Origin: Leptospira haakeii
GTDB taxonomy: Bacteria > Spirochaetota > Leptospiria > Leptospirales > Leptospiraceae
Direction: 5' to 3'
DNA: 64,000 bases
NCBI RefSeq assembly: GCF_002812045.1
Contig: NZ_NPEG01000001.1
Location: forward strand, 930,001-994,000
Under the pieces are notes generated by a model that worked only from the letters and a program-made list of their open reading frames with translations, was not told the origin of the DNA and did not search any database. The translations under genes and the position numbers were made by a program. Below, piece after piece: positions 45,136 through 56,454 of this stretch (within the stretch, counting starts at the first letter, position 1; each line of letters begins with the position of its first letter).

Positions 45136-45675
45136 ATGGATAAAAAGGATATTCTGATCGCAGTCAGCGGAAGTATTGCGGCCTTCAGGGCTTGTGAACT
45201 GGTTCGTAATCTTACCAAAGAAGGTTATCCTGTTTCTGTGATCATGACCCAGAACGCGACCAAGTTTATAGGTCCGATCACATTCGAGGCTCTCACAGGT
45301 AAAAAAGTCCAAGTAGATGAATATGAGCAGGGAATGGCTCATATTGACGCGAGAAATCGTGCAGCTGTGATCGCTGTTGTTCCTGCCACAGCAAATATTA
45401 TCGCAAAAATGGCGAATGGAATTGCGGACGATCTTGTAACTTCTACCTATCTTGCCGCGAAATGTCCTGTATTAGTGGCTCCTGCAATGAATCCGAATAT
45501 GTTCACTCATCCTGCTACTCAAAGGAACCTTGCACGTTTGAAAGAAGACGGAGTGATTATTTTAGATCCTCAGGAAGGAGTAGTCGTCTGCGGTGACGAA
45601 GGTTATGGCAAACTGGCTGATGTTCCGGTAATGCAAAAAAAGATCCTGGAATTGTATCTGAAAACTTCTAAATAA
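45136..45675 (+). CDS. coaC: Phosphopantothenoylcysteine decarboxylase (CoaC part of Dfp)
   Basis: The 179-residue flavoprotein contains the CoaC signature: [35 protein letters not shown], the active-site His in [11 protein letters not shown], and [20 protein letters not shown] with the PXMNXXMW-like segment. It decarboxylates phosphopantothenoylcysteine using FMN in CoA synthesis. In most bacteria it is fused to CoaB in Dfp; here the chain ends and CoaB follows as a separate gene six bases on. Confidence 0.92.
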   Translation: MDKKDILIAVSGSIAAFRACELVRNLTKEGYPVSVIMTQNATKFIGPITFEALTGKKVQVDEYEQGMAHIDARNRAAVIAVVPATANIIAKMANGIADDLVTSTYLAAKCPVLVAPAMNPNMFTHPATQRNLARLKEDGVIILDPQEGVVVCGDEGYGKLADVPVMQKKILELYLKTSK

Positions 45676-45680
45676 GATGT

Positions 45681-46373
45681 TTGATCTTGGCTAAATATTC
45701 AAAAATTATAATAAGTTCAGGGCCTACTAGAGAGTGGATCGATCCTGTACGTTTTATTTCCAATGCTTCTTCCGGAAAAATGGGATATTGTTTAGCAGCA
45801 GAAGCGGCTCATTTAGTGAAAGATGTAGTTTATATCCGCGGATTAACTGAGCCAAAATATTCCGAACCTAAGGGTGCAAGAGTTGTAAAGGTAGAAACTA
45901 CTTTAGAAATGAGAGACGCGGTTCTGAAAGAGGTGGATTCTTCTTCTATTTTAATTATGGCCGCAGCTCCTGCAGATTTTCGTCCTAAAAATGCAAACGA
46001 ATCAAAGATCAAAAAAGAAGAAGGTAGCGACACCTTAGTTCTGGAACTGATCAAAAATCCGGACATACTTGTTTCGGTTCAGGAAAAGATCCAGGCGAAA
46101 AATCTGAAAGATGTGCTTCGTATCGGTTTCTCAGCTGAAACGGATCTATTGGATCAAAATGCACTTGGTAAGCTTAGGAAGAAAAATCTGGATTTTATCG
46201 TAGGAAATTACGTAGGCAAGGACTCCAAAGGTTTTGGTGACTTGGATACAAGCGTGATCATTTTTGGAAAAGAAGGTTCTAAAAAGGAGATCGGTCCCGC
46301 TTCCAAGGAGATCATTGCGAAAGGTATTTTAGAATATTTAGATATTCTTTCTAAACAAGAAAGTATTATTTAA
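45681..46373 (+). CDS. coaB: Phosphopantothenate-cysteine ligase (CoaB), separate from CoaC
   Basis: A 230-residue protein with [30 protein letters not shown], split here between SGPTREW and [10 protein letters not shown], and [14 protein letters not shown], both standard for CoaB. It couples phosphopantothenate to cysteine with CTP. Start is at TTG 45681 (or TTG 45687), with no ATG available. It follows coaC by six bases and converges with the STAS gene, overlapping it by eight bases. Splitting of Dfp is uncommon. Confidence 0.92.
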   Translation: MILAKYSKIIISSGPTREWIDPVRFISNASSGKMGYCLAAEAAHLVKDVVYIRGLTEPKYSEPKGARVVKVETTLEMRDAVLKEVDSSSILIMAAAPADFRPKNANESKIKKEEGSDTLVLELIKNPDILVSVQEKIQAKNLKDVLRIGFSAETDLLDQNALGKLRKKNLDFIVGNYVGKDSKGFGDLDTSVIIFGKEGSKKEIGPASKEIIAKGILEYLDILSKQESII

Positions 46374-46737
46374 AGACCGCTTTGGCCTCGTCCAGAGTGT
46401 GATAGATCGCTACCTTTTTAGGTAATTCCATCAATCGGATCACATTCTCTAAGAAGTGATTCAATCCTCCGATCACTATTTTTCCGTTATGCTGATCTAC
46501 GGTTTTAATCAAGGTTAGAAGAGTCGTAACTCCGACACTATTGATATATTCTAAAGAAGAGAGGTCTAAGATGATCTCGTAGATCCCTTCGTCGAAAACG
46601 AAATTGATCTTTCTGGAAATTTCGAAAGCGTTCGAATTCGTCACTTTTCCGTTCATGATGACGACTAGAACTTCTTTGTCTCCGACGGAGTCTCTTTTAG
46701 TTTCTATGTAAAGGCCTTCGAATTCCGTTTTTGCCAT
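46366..46737 (-). CDS. STAS-domain anti-sigma factor antagonist-like protein
   Basis: The 123-residue protein fits an anti-anti-sigma STAS domain: [18 protein letters not shown], then [18 protein letters not shown] with Ser67 at the position phosphorylated by the partner kinase, and [16 protein letters not shown]. It would bind a switch kinase or other partner in a partner-switching circuit. No kinase, phosphatase or sigma gene adjoins. It lies 17 bases after the 46754-47083 gene on the same strand. Confidence 0.88.
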   Translation of the reverse strand: MAKTEFEGLYIETKRDSVGDKEVLVVIMNGKVTNSNAFEISRKINFVFDEGIYEIILDLSSLEYINSVGVTTLLTLIKTVDQHNGKIVIGGLNHFLENVIRLMELPKKVAIYHTLDEAKAVFK

Positions 46738-46753
46738 TTTATCCCGATCCGCG

Positions 46754-47083
46754 TTAAAACATCATTGTTCCGTCTTTGATGGTGGCTGTCAATTCCGTCC
46801 ATCCGGAGACTTCTTCCGATTTAGAATCCGTTTTGGCGGATCCACGGTAAAGTATCCTAAGTCGTCCCTTCTCTTCGATTTCGCCTTCTAAGTCCAGATA
46901 GATCCTTCTGTGATCATTCTTTCTTTGAAAAGTTATTTTCGATCCACTTTGGAGCAAGTCCCAATAAGAAGCTACTGTTCCGAAGGTGATTAGACGAGAA
47001 TTTCCGTCAATATCCAAAAATAAATCCAAATGTGAATCCCCGAATCCTTCATGTAAGGATAATGTGCAGGGAAATTCGTTCAT
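46754..47083 (-). CDS. Hypothetical protein upstream of the STAS gene
   Basis: I use ATG 47083 ([14 protein letters not shown]), giving 109 residues; a longer frame overlaps the homoserine dehydrogenase gene. The protein looks beta-rich ([37 protein letters not shown]). No family is recognised. It begins four bases before the homoserine dehydrogenase stop, so hom, this gene and the STAS gene probably share a transcript. Confidence 0.62.
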   Translation of the reverse strand: MNEFPCTLSLHEGFGDSHLDLFLDIDGNSRLITFGTVASYWDLLQSGSKITFQRKNDHRRIYLDLEGEIEEKGRLRILYRGSAKTDSKSEEVSGWTELTATIKDGTMMF

Positions 47084-47087
47084 ACTT

Positions 47088-48377
47088 TTACAATTTGTCT
47101 TCCAAGCGGATCGCAACCGAGGGTTCTAATACCACTTCGGAAGCATCTATCCTTCCTAAAGACGCAGAAATAGAAGCTTCTACGCATGGATGTGTGACCA
47201 CCACTACTTCTGCAGGTTCCTTTTCAGATTCGTTTTGGCGAACAGAAGAAATAGATACTCCATTTGTTCCCAAATCTTTTGCAATTTCCGCTAAAACCCC
47301 TGGCTGGTCCAAGGTATTAAATCTCAGATAATATCTAGCTTCTGTTTGGTTAGCTTCAGATATAGAGGCTTTTGGGAATCTGTTCTTTTCCATCGGAAGA
47401 TTTTTGCCTCGCCTTGAGCTGTAATAGATCAGATCCGAAACCACTGCGGAAGCGGTAGGCAATGCTCCTGCACCTTTTCCTACGATTAAACCCGGACCGG
47501 CAAATGCAGTCTTATAATACACTGCATTTGTCTCATTCATCACGCTTGCGAATGCATGATGTTTGGGGATCATTACCGGTTGGACCCTGGCCTCGACCTT
47601 ACCATCCAATTTTCTTACAAGACCGAGTAACTTGATCCGATAACCAAGATCAGAAGCGAATGCAATGTCTAATCGTGTAATCTTTGTTATACCTTCTACC
47701 ACTATGTTTTGTAACGGTATCTTTTCTCCGAAGGCCAAGGATCCTAAAATACTGATCTTATGTGCGGTATCTATACCTTCTACATCAAAGCTTGGATCTG
47801 CTTCTGCAAATCCCTTTTCCTGAGCGAGTTTTAGTGCTTCTTTATAATCTAAACCTTCTGTTTCCATTTTGGAAAGAATGAAGTTAGTTGTTCCGTTTAA
47901 GATCCCGTAAAGTCCGAGAACCTTATCCCCCGCCAAACAATTTCGAATGGCTCGGATGATAGGAATAGAACCTCCAACTGAAGCTTCGAATCCAATTTCT
48001 GTTTGGTTTTCTTCTGCAGTTCTATAAATGATCTCTCCTTTCTCTGAAAGAAGTGCCTTATTGGCTGTGATTACTGTCTGTTTGGATTGTAAGGCACCTA
48101 ATACGATCTCTTCGGAGATTGTTGTACCTCCTACAAGTTCAATGATCGTATCGATTTCGGGGTTTCCCACCACTTGTTTGTAATCGTCTGTTATTTTTAC
48201 TTTAGAAAATAATTTAGAAATTGGGGCGATTTTTGAGGGAGTTCTGGTACAAATAGTATGTACATTTAGGGAGATACCGTATTCTTTTTCGAATCTTGCG
48301 GATTCTTCCGAAAGAATTTTAAGAACTCCTGAGCCGACAGTGCCTGCGCCAATTAATCCGATTCGAATCGTCTGCAT
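47088..48377 (-). CDS. hom: Homoserine dehydrogenase with C-terminal ACT domain
   Basis: The start at ATG 48377 ([17 protein letters not shown]) has AAGGA about ten bases upstream; a longer frame to 48557 adds unrelated residues. The 429 residues contain the NAD(P) motif, [37 protein letters not shown] and [13 protein letters not shown], and a C-terminal ACT domain ([19 protein letters not shown]). The enzyme reduces aspartate semialdehyde on the route to threonine and methionine, and the ACT domain points to feedback control by threonine. Confidence 0.95.
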   Translation of the reverse strand: MQTIRIGLIGAGTVGSGVLKILSEESARFEKEYGISLNVHTICTRTPSKIAPISKLFSKVKITDDYKQVVGNPEIDTIIELVGGTTISEEIVLGALQSKQTVITANKALLSEKGEIIYRTAEENQTEIGFEASVGGSIPIIRAIRNCLAGDKVLGLYGILNGTTNFILSKMETEGLDYKEALKLAQEKGFAEADPSFDVEGIDTAHKISILGSLAFGEKIPLQNIVVEGITKITRLDIAFASDLGYRIKLLGLVRKLDGKVEARVQPVMIPKHHAFASVMNETNAVYYKTAFAGPGLIVGKGAGALPTASAVVSDLIYYSSRRGKNLPMEKNRFPKASISEANQTEARYYLRFNTLDQPGVLAEIAKDLGTNGVSISSVRQNESEKEPAEVVVVTHPCVEASISASLGRIDASEVVLEPSVAIRLEDKL

Positions 48378-48580
48378 TCTGGGACAATCCTTTCGGCTAT
48401 ACTGGAAACATTCGACCTTTTTTAAGTATGTGTGGGGGCTTTCCTTTCGGCCTGGCGGTTTTTTCTTTACTAAATGAGCTAGTCTTGGTAGAGATTCTTT
48501 TACGGACGATTTTAAAATTCGTTTAGGACCTTCTATAATAAATAGGTCCAAATCCATCGACTGAAAGGATAACCTACTTT

Positions 48581-49168
48581 ATGGCGAACCGTCGTAAGCC
48601 TCCCCGCAAAACTTCCGGGAATAAAAAACAAGAATCTTCCCACAAACATCCAGGCGGAGGAAACCGCGGCCATCAGCAGAAAAAAAGACCGGAGCACGGT
48701 CGTTCGAATCGCCACCAACAACATACTGTAGCTACTAAAATTTCAGAAACGATGAAGGAACTTCCAATGAAGGCTCCTCATCAATCCGGAGGAAGTTCAG
48801 GGACTCTTGTAAAAGTGATTGGATTTATCGCAGTCGCATTGATCGTATTTTTCGGATATTTTATAGTTCAGGAATATTTGGATAAAACCCCTGTTTATGG
48901 AAAGCATGGTTGGGACGAAGAAGCCGGATCCCCTGTTGCTTGGGAAGATGCAGTTCGTTATTGTTCATCTAGAAAAAAGAGACTTCCGGACAAGGAAGAG
49001 CTTAAGACATTCTCCAAAAGAGCGGACAAAAAAATTAAAACTATCGGATTGTTTTGGTCTACAAGTGCTGCAGGAGAAAAAGGGGATTATATGACTGTAA
49101 ACTTAGGCAGCGGAGATTTTTCTCCAAGTCCCAGCACGAACAAATTCGCAGTTATCTGTGTGAAATGA
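48581..49168 (+). CDS. Single-pass membrane protein with DUF1566-like (Lcl-type) domain
   Basis: The 195-residue protein opens with a basic, His/Gln/Lys/Gly-rich segment (residues 1-50), has one membrane helix (about 79-98: LVKVIGFIAVALIVFFGYFI), and ends with a small domain resembling the DUF1566/Lcl fold: WEDAVRYCSSRKKRLPDKEELKTF, then GLFWSTSAAGEKGDYMTVNL. Such domains bind unknown extracellular ligands. Topology suggests a cytoplasmic basic tail and a periplasmic domain. It lies 14 bases before the HAMP gene. Confidence 0.72.
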   Translation: MANRRKPPRKTSGNKKQESSHKHPGGGNRGHQQKKRPEHGRSNRHQQHTVATKISETMKELPMKAPHQSGGSSGTLVKVIGFIAVALIVFFGYFIVQEYLDKTPVYGKHGWDEEAGSPVAWEDAVRYCSSRKKRLPDKEELKTFSKRADKKIKTIGLFWSTSAAGEKGDYMTVNLGSGDFSPSPSTNKFAVICVK

Positions 49169-49182
49169 TGCTTTGATCCATC

Positions 49183-51339
49183 ATGGCTGTTTTAACTTTT
49201 TCCAGCGTCAGTTATCTTACCGGATTTCTTCTTTCCGGACTCTGCGCTTTTTTTCTTCTAATTAGAAAGGAAAAATACGAAACAACCTTACATTTAGGCT
49301 GGGTATTCTTATATTGTGCGCTACTCGAGCTTTCATTTTTGCTCGGGACTTCGTTCTTTCATCCACTTTCTTTTTTGCATAGATGGCTTTCGCTTCCTTC
49401 TGCGTTTTTACTCTGCGCCCATCTATGCTTATACTTTTTCCTACTGAATTCTCAAGCTTCCGAAAAAACGGGAAGGATCTTATTAGGTGCCGGATATTTT
49501 CTAGCCTTAAGCATTTTGGTCCTACATATAGTAGGAACAATATTTGCCAAACCGATTTATGATTTCGGTGGAGGAGTCTACGACGTAATTCATAGATCGG
49601 ACGAAAGAGTGATCTTTTGGTTCGGAGTTATTTATGTTTCTGTAATATTATTGTTCGGAGTTTGGAGAGGATTCCAAGCTCATCGATCTGATATTCAGCT
49701 AATGGCCCTTTCTCTTTGGGTTCCTTTTTTACTTCTTCTTGGGACTACTATACTTTTTCATTTAAAAGAGATCGCTTATCCTTTGGACAGAGCCATTGGG
49801 CTTTCTTTCTGGAATCCGATTTTCCTAACTGCATTATTTTTAGCATGGCTGATCCATTTAAGGGCCTCCGGAGAAGCTTTCAGTCTAAGATCTCCCATTT
49901 TACTCGGGATCGTATTATTGTTATTATTCGTATTCCAGGGAAGCAGTTGGCTGTTTCTACAACCTGGATTAGAATCTTTTAATGAAACAGTTAAAGAGAG
50001 ATTAAAAGCGCAAGATCTGTCTCCTGATTCCTATTTGCTTTCCGTGCAAGATAATGATGGATTTGTTCTAACAACATCCGGGGGATTGGAGACTTCTTTT
50101 TTTGCAGAATCTAAAAGGGATCTGATCCTTTCTTTTGTTTGGAATAATCCTTCTGCTTTGAATAAAGAATTTCCTTCTTATGCAAAAGTCGCCGAATCAT
50201 TGAAGGGTTCCGAGAAATATTCTGAAAATTTAATTAACTTTTCCAAATCTTTGGAGAAAATCCGTAAAAAGATCAGGAATCTCCCTACTAAGGATATCAG
50301 AGAAGGGATTTTGGAACAGATCTCTCCCGATGGTAAAGAGGAGAAGTTTGCATTATTCTTAAAAATACTCTCTGGTTCCGTTAAAAACTCTTCTGCAGAA
50401 GGAGAGGTATTGCGCAGTTTTACATTGGATCAAATGAGAGAGTTGGTTCCGGAAGGAGAACCTCATTTCAGACGGATCCCGGGGCTTGCGATGGGGGAAT
50501 ATTATTATTCCATAATCCAAAAATCTCCTGGTAAAACTCAAATGAAAGAGATAGGGATTCCTTATCAGGAGTTCTTGGCTTTCGAAACTGGATTATTGAA
50601 AAAGCCGGTGCTTGCATTTTTAGTTTGTCTTCTTCTTTTTTCCATAGCGATCAATTCGTTTTTCTCATTTTTTGTGATCCATCCGTTGGATAGATTATAC
50701 TCCGCATTGGAACTTGCTACCGAGGGAGATCTACAAAGAGAATTACATCCGGAAGCCTGGGATGAGATAGGAAGTTTAGCAGATCAATTTAATAGAATGA
50801 TCCAGTCTATCCGAACCGAAGAGGGTTCCGAATATTCTTCTTTTAGTAGGAATGAAACTGAACCTAGATCTGGCGGTGGTGTTTCTTCTTGGAAAGAAAT
50901 TTCAGATCGAATTAAAAAGACTAGTTCAGTTTCAGAATTGAAAAAATTCCTTTCTGATCTACAAGGAAGCCAAGATTCACATCCGGTTCGTTCTAAGTTG
51001 ATCTTAAAACTTGGATTGAAGATAAAGGATTATCAGACCGCATATATGGCGGCGCAAGAATTGAGAGAGATGGGGATCGTGAAAGATCCTGAAATGCTTT
51101 TTATACTCTCTTATTGTGCTAAAAAGACGGGAGATATCCAAGAAGCAATCCGTTTGTCGGAAGAGTTGAGATCATTTTCCGAAGGCCATGCTCAAAACAA
51201 CCTACATCTTGCGGATATGTATTATCATACAAATCGTTTGGATGAGGCCAGGGACCTCGCAATTCAGATCCGTAAGGAGCAGGGACCTTCTGCCGCTGTT
51301 ACGAAACTTTTGAATGCGATAGAAAAAAAAGGCGCCTGA
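49183..51339 (+). CDS. Membrane protein with seven N-terminal helices, periplasmic domain and HAMP domain
   Basis: The 718-residue protein has about seven or eight N-terminal helices (to about residue 265), a periplasmic domain with short helices (about 270-465), another membrane helix (PVLAFLVCLLLFSIAINSFF) and a HAMP domain (VIHPLDRLYSALELATEGDLQRELHPE, ADQFNRMIQSI). The rest is a TPR-like helical part (residues about 580-718, KDPEMLFILSYCAKKTGDIQEAI). No GGDEF, kinase, methyl-accepting or cyclase domain follows the HAMP, so the signal output must go through partners. Confidence 0.78.
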   Translation: MAVLTFSSVSYLTGFLLSGLCAFFLLIRKEKYETTLHLGWVFLYCALLELSFLLGTSFFHPLSFLHRWLSLPSAFLLCAHLCLYFFLLNSQASEKTGRILLGAGYFLALSILVLHIVGTIFAKPIYDFGGGVYDVIHRSDERVIFWFGVIYVSVILLFGVWRGFQAHRSDIQLMALSLWVPFLLLLGTTILFHLKEIAYPLDRAIGLSFWNPIFLTALFLAWLIHLRASGEAFSLRSPILLGIVLLLLFVFQGSSWLFLQPGLESFNETVKERLKAQDLSPDSYLLSVQDNDGFVLTTSGGLETSFFAESKRDLILSFVWNNPSALNKEFPSYAKVAESLKGSEKYSENLINFSKSLEKIRKKIRNLPTKDIREGILEQISPDGKEEKFALFLKILSGSVKNSSAEGEVLRSFTLDQMRELVPEGEPHFRRIPGLAMGEYYYSIIQKSPGKTQMKEIGIPYQEFLAFETGLLKKPVLAFLVCLLLFSIAINSFFSFFVIHPLDRLYSALELATEGDLQRELHPEAWDEIGSLADQFNRMIQSIRTEEGSEYSSFSRNETEPRSGGGVSSWKEISDRIKKTSSVSELKKFLSDLQGSQDSHPVRSKLILKLGLKIKDYQTAYMAAQELREMGIVKDPEMLFILSYCAKKTGDIQEAIRLSEELRSFSEGHAQNNLHLADMYYHTNRLDEARDLAIQIRKEQGPSAAVTKLLNAIEKKGA

Positions 51340-51353
51340 GATATAATGGGCTA

Positions 51354-52622
51354 ATGGCTGCTCAGATTCGAAAAATATCGGGAAAATTCCAAAACTCCAA
51401 AGGATCCTTTATTGGAACGGTGGAATTGGATCCGAAAACAGGCCTTATACTCTCCATCCAAAAAAATAAAACATTACAATCTTCTAATGCAGAAGAACTC
51501 GCGTTCGATCCGGACAAGTTTACGATCTTTTCAGGTTTCGGCGATATTCATGTGCATGCGAGAGAAGACGAGTCCGGAAAACATAAATATAAAGAAGATT
51601 TTTTATCCGCTGGAAATGCAGCAATCAATGGAGGTGTGATCCATATCGCGGATATGCCTAATAATCCTATTCCTCCTACCGACGATATTACTTATTCTAA
51701 AAAGAGAGAACTTGCAGATCATTCTCCTGTTCGTATCACTTTATATGCGGGTATAGGTCCTCATACAAAACCTTTAAAGGCTCATGTCCCTTACAAGGCG
51801 TTCATGGGTCCTTCTATCGGGGAGTTATTCTTTTATTCCAATGAGCAGTTAGAGGAAACAATCCGTCATTATAAAGGTTGTAATATTAGCTTTCATTGTG
51901 AAGATCCTGAAATTTTAGAAAAAAGTCAGAATGAGACTTATCATGAGGATAGAAGGCCCGCTATCGCGGAAACTTTAGCTACCGACTTCGCACTTTATCT
52001 GATAGAAAAATACGAACTAGTTGGAAAGTTATGCCATTATTCAACAGAAGAAGGTTTAAAAAAGATCATAGATGCAAGGAAGAGAGGAGTCAAAGTAAAA
52101 TGTGAAGTGACTCCTACACATTTATATTTTGATAGAACCATGCTTACGGATGAAAATCGTCATTGGTTCCAAATGAATCCACCGTTAAGAGGACCTGAGG
52201 ATAAAGAGGCTCTGCTCCAAGGGGTTAAAGAAGGATGGATCGACTTCTTAGCCACTGATCATGCCCCACATTCTATTGAAGAAAAATTAAAAGGTACATC
52301 TGGAATTTCTCAACTGGATACTTATTCTTTATTCGTGACTTGGTTACATAGAACGGCAGGAATCTCTTTAGAAAAAATTTCAGAGATATGCGCGGAGAAT
52401 CCAGGGGATTTTGTGGCAGAGTTCTTACCTAAGGAATATGGAAAAGGATTTGGAAAGATCGAAGAAGGTTATTGCGGAAGTTTTACTGTTCTGGATTTTC
52501 AAACTCCGACTACATTCAAAAAAGAAGATATAAAAAGTAAAAGTGGTTGGTCCCCTTTCGAAGGAGTCACTTTCCCCGGAAGCATCGGTTCTGTTATTCA
52601 CCTCGGAAAAAAGGTAAGGTAG
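51354..52622 (+). CDS. pyrC: Dihydroorotase
   Basis: The 422-residue amidohydrolase has the zinc motif FGDIHVHARE, KAFMGPSIGELF with the Lys that would be carboxylated, FHCEDPEIL, EVTPTHLYFD and FLATDHAPHS. These match class I dihydroorotases, which close the pyrimidine ring from carbamoyl aspartate. Dihydropyrimidinase/allantoinase cannot be ruled out but the DHOase motifs fit best. It starts 14 bases after the HAMP gene and overlaps the convergent MGMT gene by 29 bases. Confidence 0.88.
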   Translation: MAAQIRKISGKFQNSKGSFIGTVELDPKTGLILSIQKNKTLQSSNAEELAFDPDKFTIFSGFGDIHVHAREDESGKHKYKEDFLSAGNAAINGGVIHIADMPNNPIPPTDDITYSKKRELADHSPVRITLYAGIGPHTKPLKAHVPYKAFMGPSIGELFFYSNEQLEETIRHYKGCNISFHCEDPEILEKSQNETYHEDRRPAIAETLATDFALYLIEKYELVGKLCHYSTEEGLKKIIDARKRGVKVKCEVTPTHLYFDRTMLTDENRHWFQMNPPLRGPEDKEALLQGVKEGWIDFLATDHAPHSIEEKLKGTSGISQLDTYSLFVTWLHRTAGISLEKISEICAENPGDFVAEFLPKEYGKGFGKIEEGYCGSFTVLDFQTPTTFKKEDIKSKSGWSPFEGVTFPGSIGSVIHLGKKVR

Positions 52623-53130
52623 GAGAATCAGAAAACTTTTGCTCTAACTCGAGCAGGAACTTTTTTCTCCAAAGCCCTCCACCGTATCCGGTTAGATCTC
52701 CACTTTTGCCAACGATCCTATGACATGGGATTAAGATAGCGATCCGATTTTCTCCGTTTGCTTTCGCGACTGCACGGACTGCGTTTTTATCTCCGATCCG
52801 GATTGCCTGAGCCTCATAAGAATTTGTTTTTCCATAAACCACCGAATGTAGGGCCTCCCAGGCTTTTTTCTGAAAATCGGTGCCTAAGACCACCAGAGGA
52901 ATATCGAACTCCTTTCTTTTGCCTTGGAAATATCCCTGAAGTTGCTCTTCTAACCGATGGAAAAACTTACTTTCTCCCGGTTGGATATCCTCGCCGAAAA
53001 CTTTTTTGAGCCGAGTAAGTTGGAGGTCTAACCTCTCTTTTTCTGTGAATTCCAGAAGGCAGATACCCTCTTCCACTGCTCCCGCGAGAAGTATTCCTAA
53101 AGGGGTTTGGATTTCTTTGCTGAGGATCAT
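52594..53130 (-). CDS. ogt: Methylated-DNA-protein-cysteine methyltransferase
   Basis: A 178-residue O6-alkylguanine transferase with the active-site motif IPCHRIVG (acceptor Cys136), the DNA-binding RAVAKANGENRIAIL helix and GYGGGLWRKKFLLELE after it. It directly removes alkyl groups from guanine in DNA. No Ada-type regulatory domain is attached. It stands alone, convergent with pyrC. Confidence 0.94.
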   Translation of the reverse strand: MILSKEIQTPLGILLAGAVEEGICLLEFTEKERLDLQLTRLKKVFGEDIQPGESKFFHRLEEQLQGYFQGKRKEFDIPLVVLGTDFQKKAWEALHSVVYGKTNSYEAQAIRIGDKNAVRAVAKANGENRIAILIPCHRIVGKSGDLTGYGGGLWRKKFLLELEQKFSDSPTLPFFRGE

Positions 53131-53304
53131 TTATTGCCTAAGTATAAAAGGTTTTTTGAATTTAGCACAACCCGAAAATTGCTGTAAAATATCTTACCGC
53201 AGATACTAAGATTTAATTAGAAGCCGACCTAAGCCTAAGGCATGGATGAAAACCGTTTTTGCCTAGTCTTGGGTTAGCTTCGTCTAAGTAATGGAAAACA
53301 ATAC

Positions 53305-54099
53305 ATGGATACCCAACTCAAAGATAAAATCGCATTAGTAACAGGATCAACCGCAGGAATTGGACTAGCAATCGCCACCGGCCTCGCAGCAGAAGGAGCT
53401 CAGGTTATAATAAACGGTAGGACCAAGGCAAGGGTAGAAGAGGCGATCTCCGCCATTCAGAAAAAAGTCCCTAAAGCAAATCTTCTCGGTGTAGAAGCGG
53501 ACTTTTCCAGCAAGGAAGAAGTAAACAAAATCGTATCAAAATTTTCTAATGTAGATATACTTGTGAATAATGTCGGGATTTTCGAACCTAAAGATTTTGT
53601 GGATATCCCGGATGAAGATTGGATCCGTTTTTTCGAGGTGAATGTTCTTAGCGGAGTTAGACTTTCCAGAGCTTATTTACCTTCTATGCTCAAAAAGAAT
53701 TGGGGAAGGATCTTATTTATATCCAGCGAGTCAGGGATACAAATACCGAATGAAATGATCCATTATGGAGTTACAAAAAGCGCTCAGATCTCCTTAGGCA
53801 GGGGAATTGCAGAACTCACAAAAGGAACCAATGTAACCGTAAATTCTATTCTGCCCGGACCAACTCGATCCGAGGGTGTAGAAGGATTTCTTGAAGATCT
53901 TGCTAAACAACAAAACGTTTCCACTTCAACTGTAGAAAAAGAATTTTTTAAAAACGCAAGACCAACCTCTCTTTTACAAAGATTCGCTACTGTGGAAGAA
54001 GTTGCAAATCTTGCTGTTTATCTTTCTTCTCCACTTTCTTCCGCAACAAATGGTGCTGCACTTCGCGTGGATGGCGGCGTGGTCAAGTCTGCATTCTAA
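53305..54099 (+). CDS. SDR-family oxidoreductase
   Basis: The 264-residue short-chain dehydrogenase has the cofactor motif VTGSTAGIGLAIA, DILVNNVGIFE, the catalytic Ser in FISSESGIQ and Tyr-x-x-x-Lys as HYGVTKS. Arg in INGRTKAR suggests NADP preference. Substrate is unknown. The luciferase-like flavoprotein gene begins one base after the stop, so the two form a pair. Confidence 0.93.
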   Translation: MDTQLKDKIALVTGSTAGIGLAIATGLAAEGAQVIINGRTKARVEEAISAIQKKVPKANLLGVEADFSSKEEVNKIVSKFSNVDILVNNVGIFEPKDFVDIPDEDWIRFFEVNVLSGVRLSRAYLPSMLKKNWGRILFISSESGIQIPNEMIHYGVTKSAQISLGRGIAELTKGTNVTVNSILPGPTRSEGVEGFLEDLAKQQNVSTSTVEKEFFKNARPTSLLQRFATVEEVANLAVYLSSPLSSATNGAALRVDGGVVKSAF

Positions 54100-54100
54100 T

Positions 54101-55111
54101 ATGATCCGATTAAGTGTTTTAGATCAGTCTCCAATTCGTAAAGGTGGGACCGCGAGCCAAGCGGTCCAGGAGACGATCGAACTTGCGAAGCTTACTGACA
54201 GGCTGGGTTATCACAGATATTGGGTTTCAGAACATCATAATATTTTGGGGTTGGCAGGATCTTCTCCTGAAGTTTTGATCTCACATCTTGCCGGCGAAAC
54301 AAAAGGGATCCGCATGGGTTCTGGTGGGATTATGCTTCCGAATCACAGTTCTCTCAAGGTAGCTGAAAATTTTAGAATGCTCGAGACTTTATTTCCAGGA
54401 AGAATAGATCTGGGACTAGGTAGGGCTCCTGGCGGCGATCGACTAACAGCCGCTATATTGAATCCTTCTAACAGTTTTGTTCAAAATGATTTTATCCAAC
54501 AATTGATGGACCTGAGAGACTTCTTGACGGATAACGCTGAGCCCGATTCAATTCAGGAGAAGGTAAAAGCGATCCCTGTTGCAGAGACCTGTCCTGAACT
54601 TTGGATCTTAACTTCCAGTGGAGAAAGCGCTTTGATTGCAGCTCATTTTGGAATGGCTTTATCTTTTGCTCAGTTCATTAACCCAACTGGAGGATACGCG
54701 AGTATCCAAGCATATAAAGAAAGATTCCAACCTTCCGAAGCACTTTCGATCCCTCATGCAAGCGTGGGAATATTCGTGTTATGTGCGGATACAAAAGAGA
54801 AGGCTGAAGAACTACAAGCTGTGATGGACAGACAACTTTTAAACATTGAAAAAGGAATTAGCGAGGGTATACTTTCTTACGAAGAAATCAAACCGTATGT
54901 GTATTCAGATATGGAAAGAGTCAGATTATTGCATAATCGAGGGAGAATGATTGTAGGAACTCCTGATACGGTTAAAAAAAGGATTTTAGATCTGACTGAA
55001 GAATATGGGATTGATGAAGTGGTAGTTTCTACGATCACATACGATTTTAAGGACAGGGTTCGTTCTTACGAACTTTTGGCAGAAACTTTCGAATTGGAAA
55101 AAAGATTATAA
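54101..55111 (+). CDS. LLM-class (luciferase-like) flavin-dependent oxidoreductase
   Basis: ATG 54101 (MIRLSVLDQSP) gives 336 residues; a longer frame lies within the SDR gene. The luciferase-like fold is shown by YHRYWVSEHHNILGLA, SSPEVLISHLAGETKGIRMGSGGIMLPNHSSLKVAENFRML (with the class motif split across strands) and GRIDLGLGRAPGG. Members oxidise diverse substrates with reduced FMN. Probably acts with the SDR protein, by gene context only. Confidence 0.92.
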   Translation: MIRLSVLDQSPIRKGGTASQAVQETIELAKLTDRLGYHRYWVSEHHNILGLAGSSPEVLISHLAGETKGIRMGSGGIMLPNHSSLKVAENFRMLETLFPGRIDLGLGRAPGGDRLTAAILNPSNSFVQNDFIQQLMDLRDFLTDNAEPDSIQEKVKAIPVAETCPELWILTSSGESALIAAHFGMALSFAQFINPTGGYASIQAYKERFQPSEALSIPHASVGIFVLCADTKEKAEELQAVMDRQLLNIEKGISEGILSYEEIKPYVYSDMERVRLLHNRGRMIVGTPDTVKKRILDLTEEYGIDEVVVSTITYDFKDRVRSYELLAETFELEKRL

Positions 55112-55138
55112 AAGCGTAAACTAGGGAAGTGAGAACTG

Positions 55139-55177
55139 GACTAGGTCCTGCAAACCAAGCGGGACCTAGTCTTTTTT
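55139..55177 (+). terminator. Rho-independent terminator
   Basis: GACTAGGTCC (55139-55148) pairs with GGACCTAGTC (55162-55171), followed by TTTTTT. It ends the SDR-LLM operon. Confidence 0.9.
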
Positions 55178-55178
55178 G

Positions 55179-56360
<1,182 letters not shown>

Positions 56361-56454
56361 TTTTCCAGTCCTAAAAATATTAACATTATGCAGTCAATAA
56401 CTGCTGATCAATACGGTGTACTACCATTCCAATTTACATCGTTTCCGAGTCATA

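Noticed and set aside
53131..53304. Intergenic region before the SDR gene as a possible RNA gene
   Set aside because: No hairpin or conserved motif stands out; it is probably only promoter sequence.
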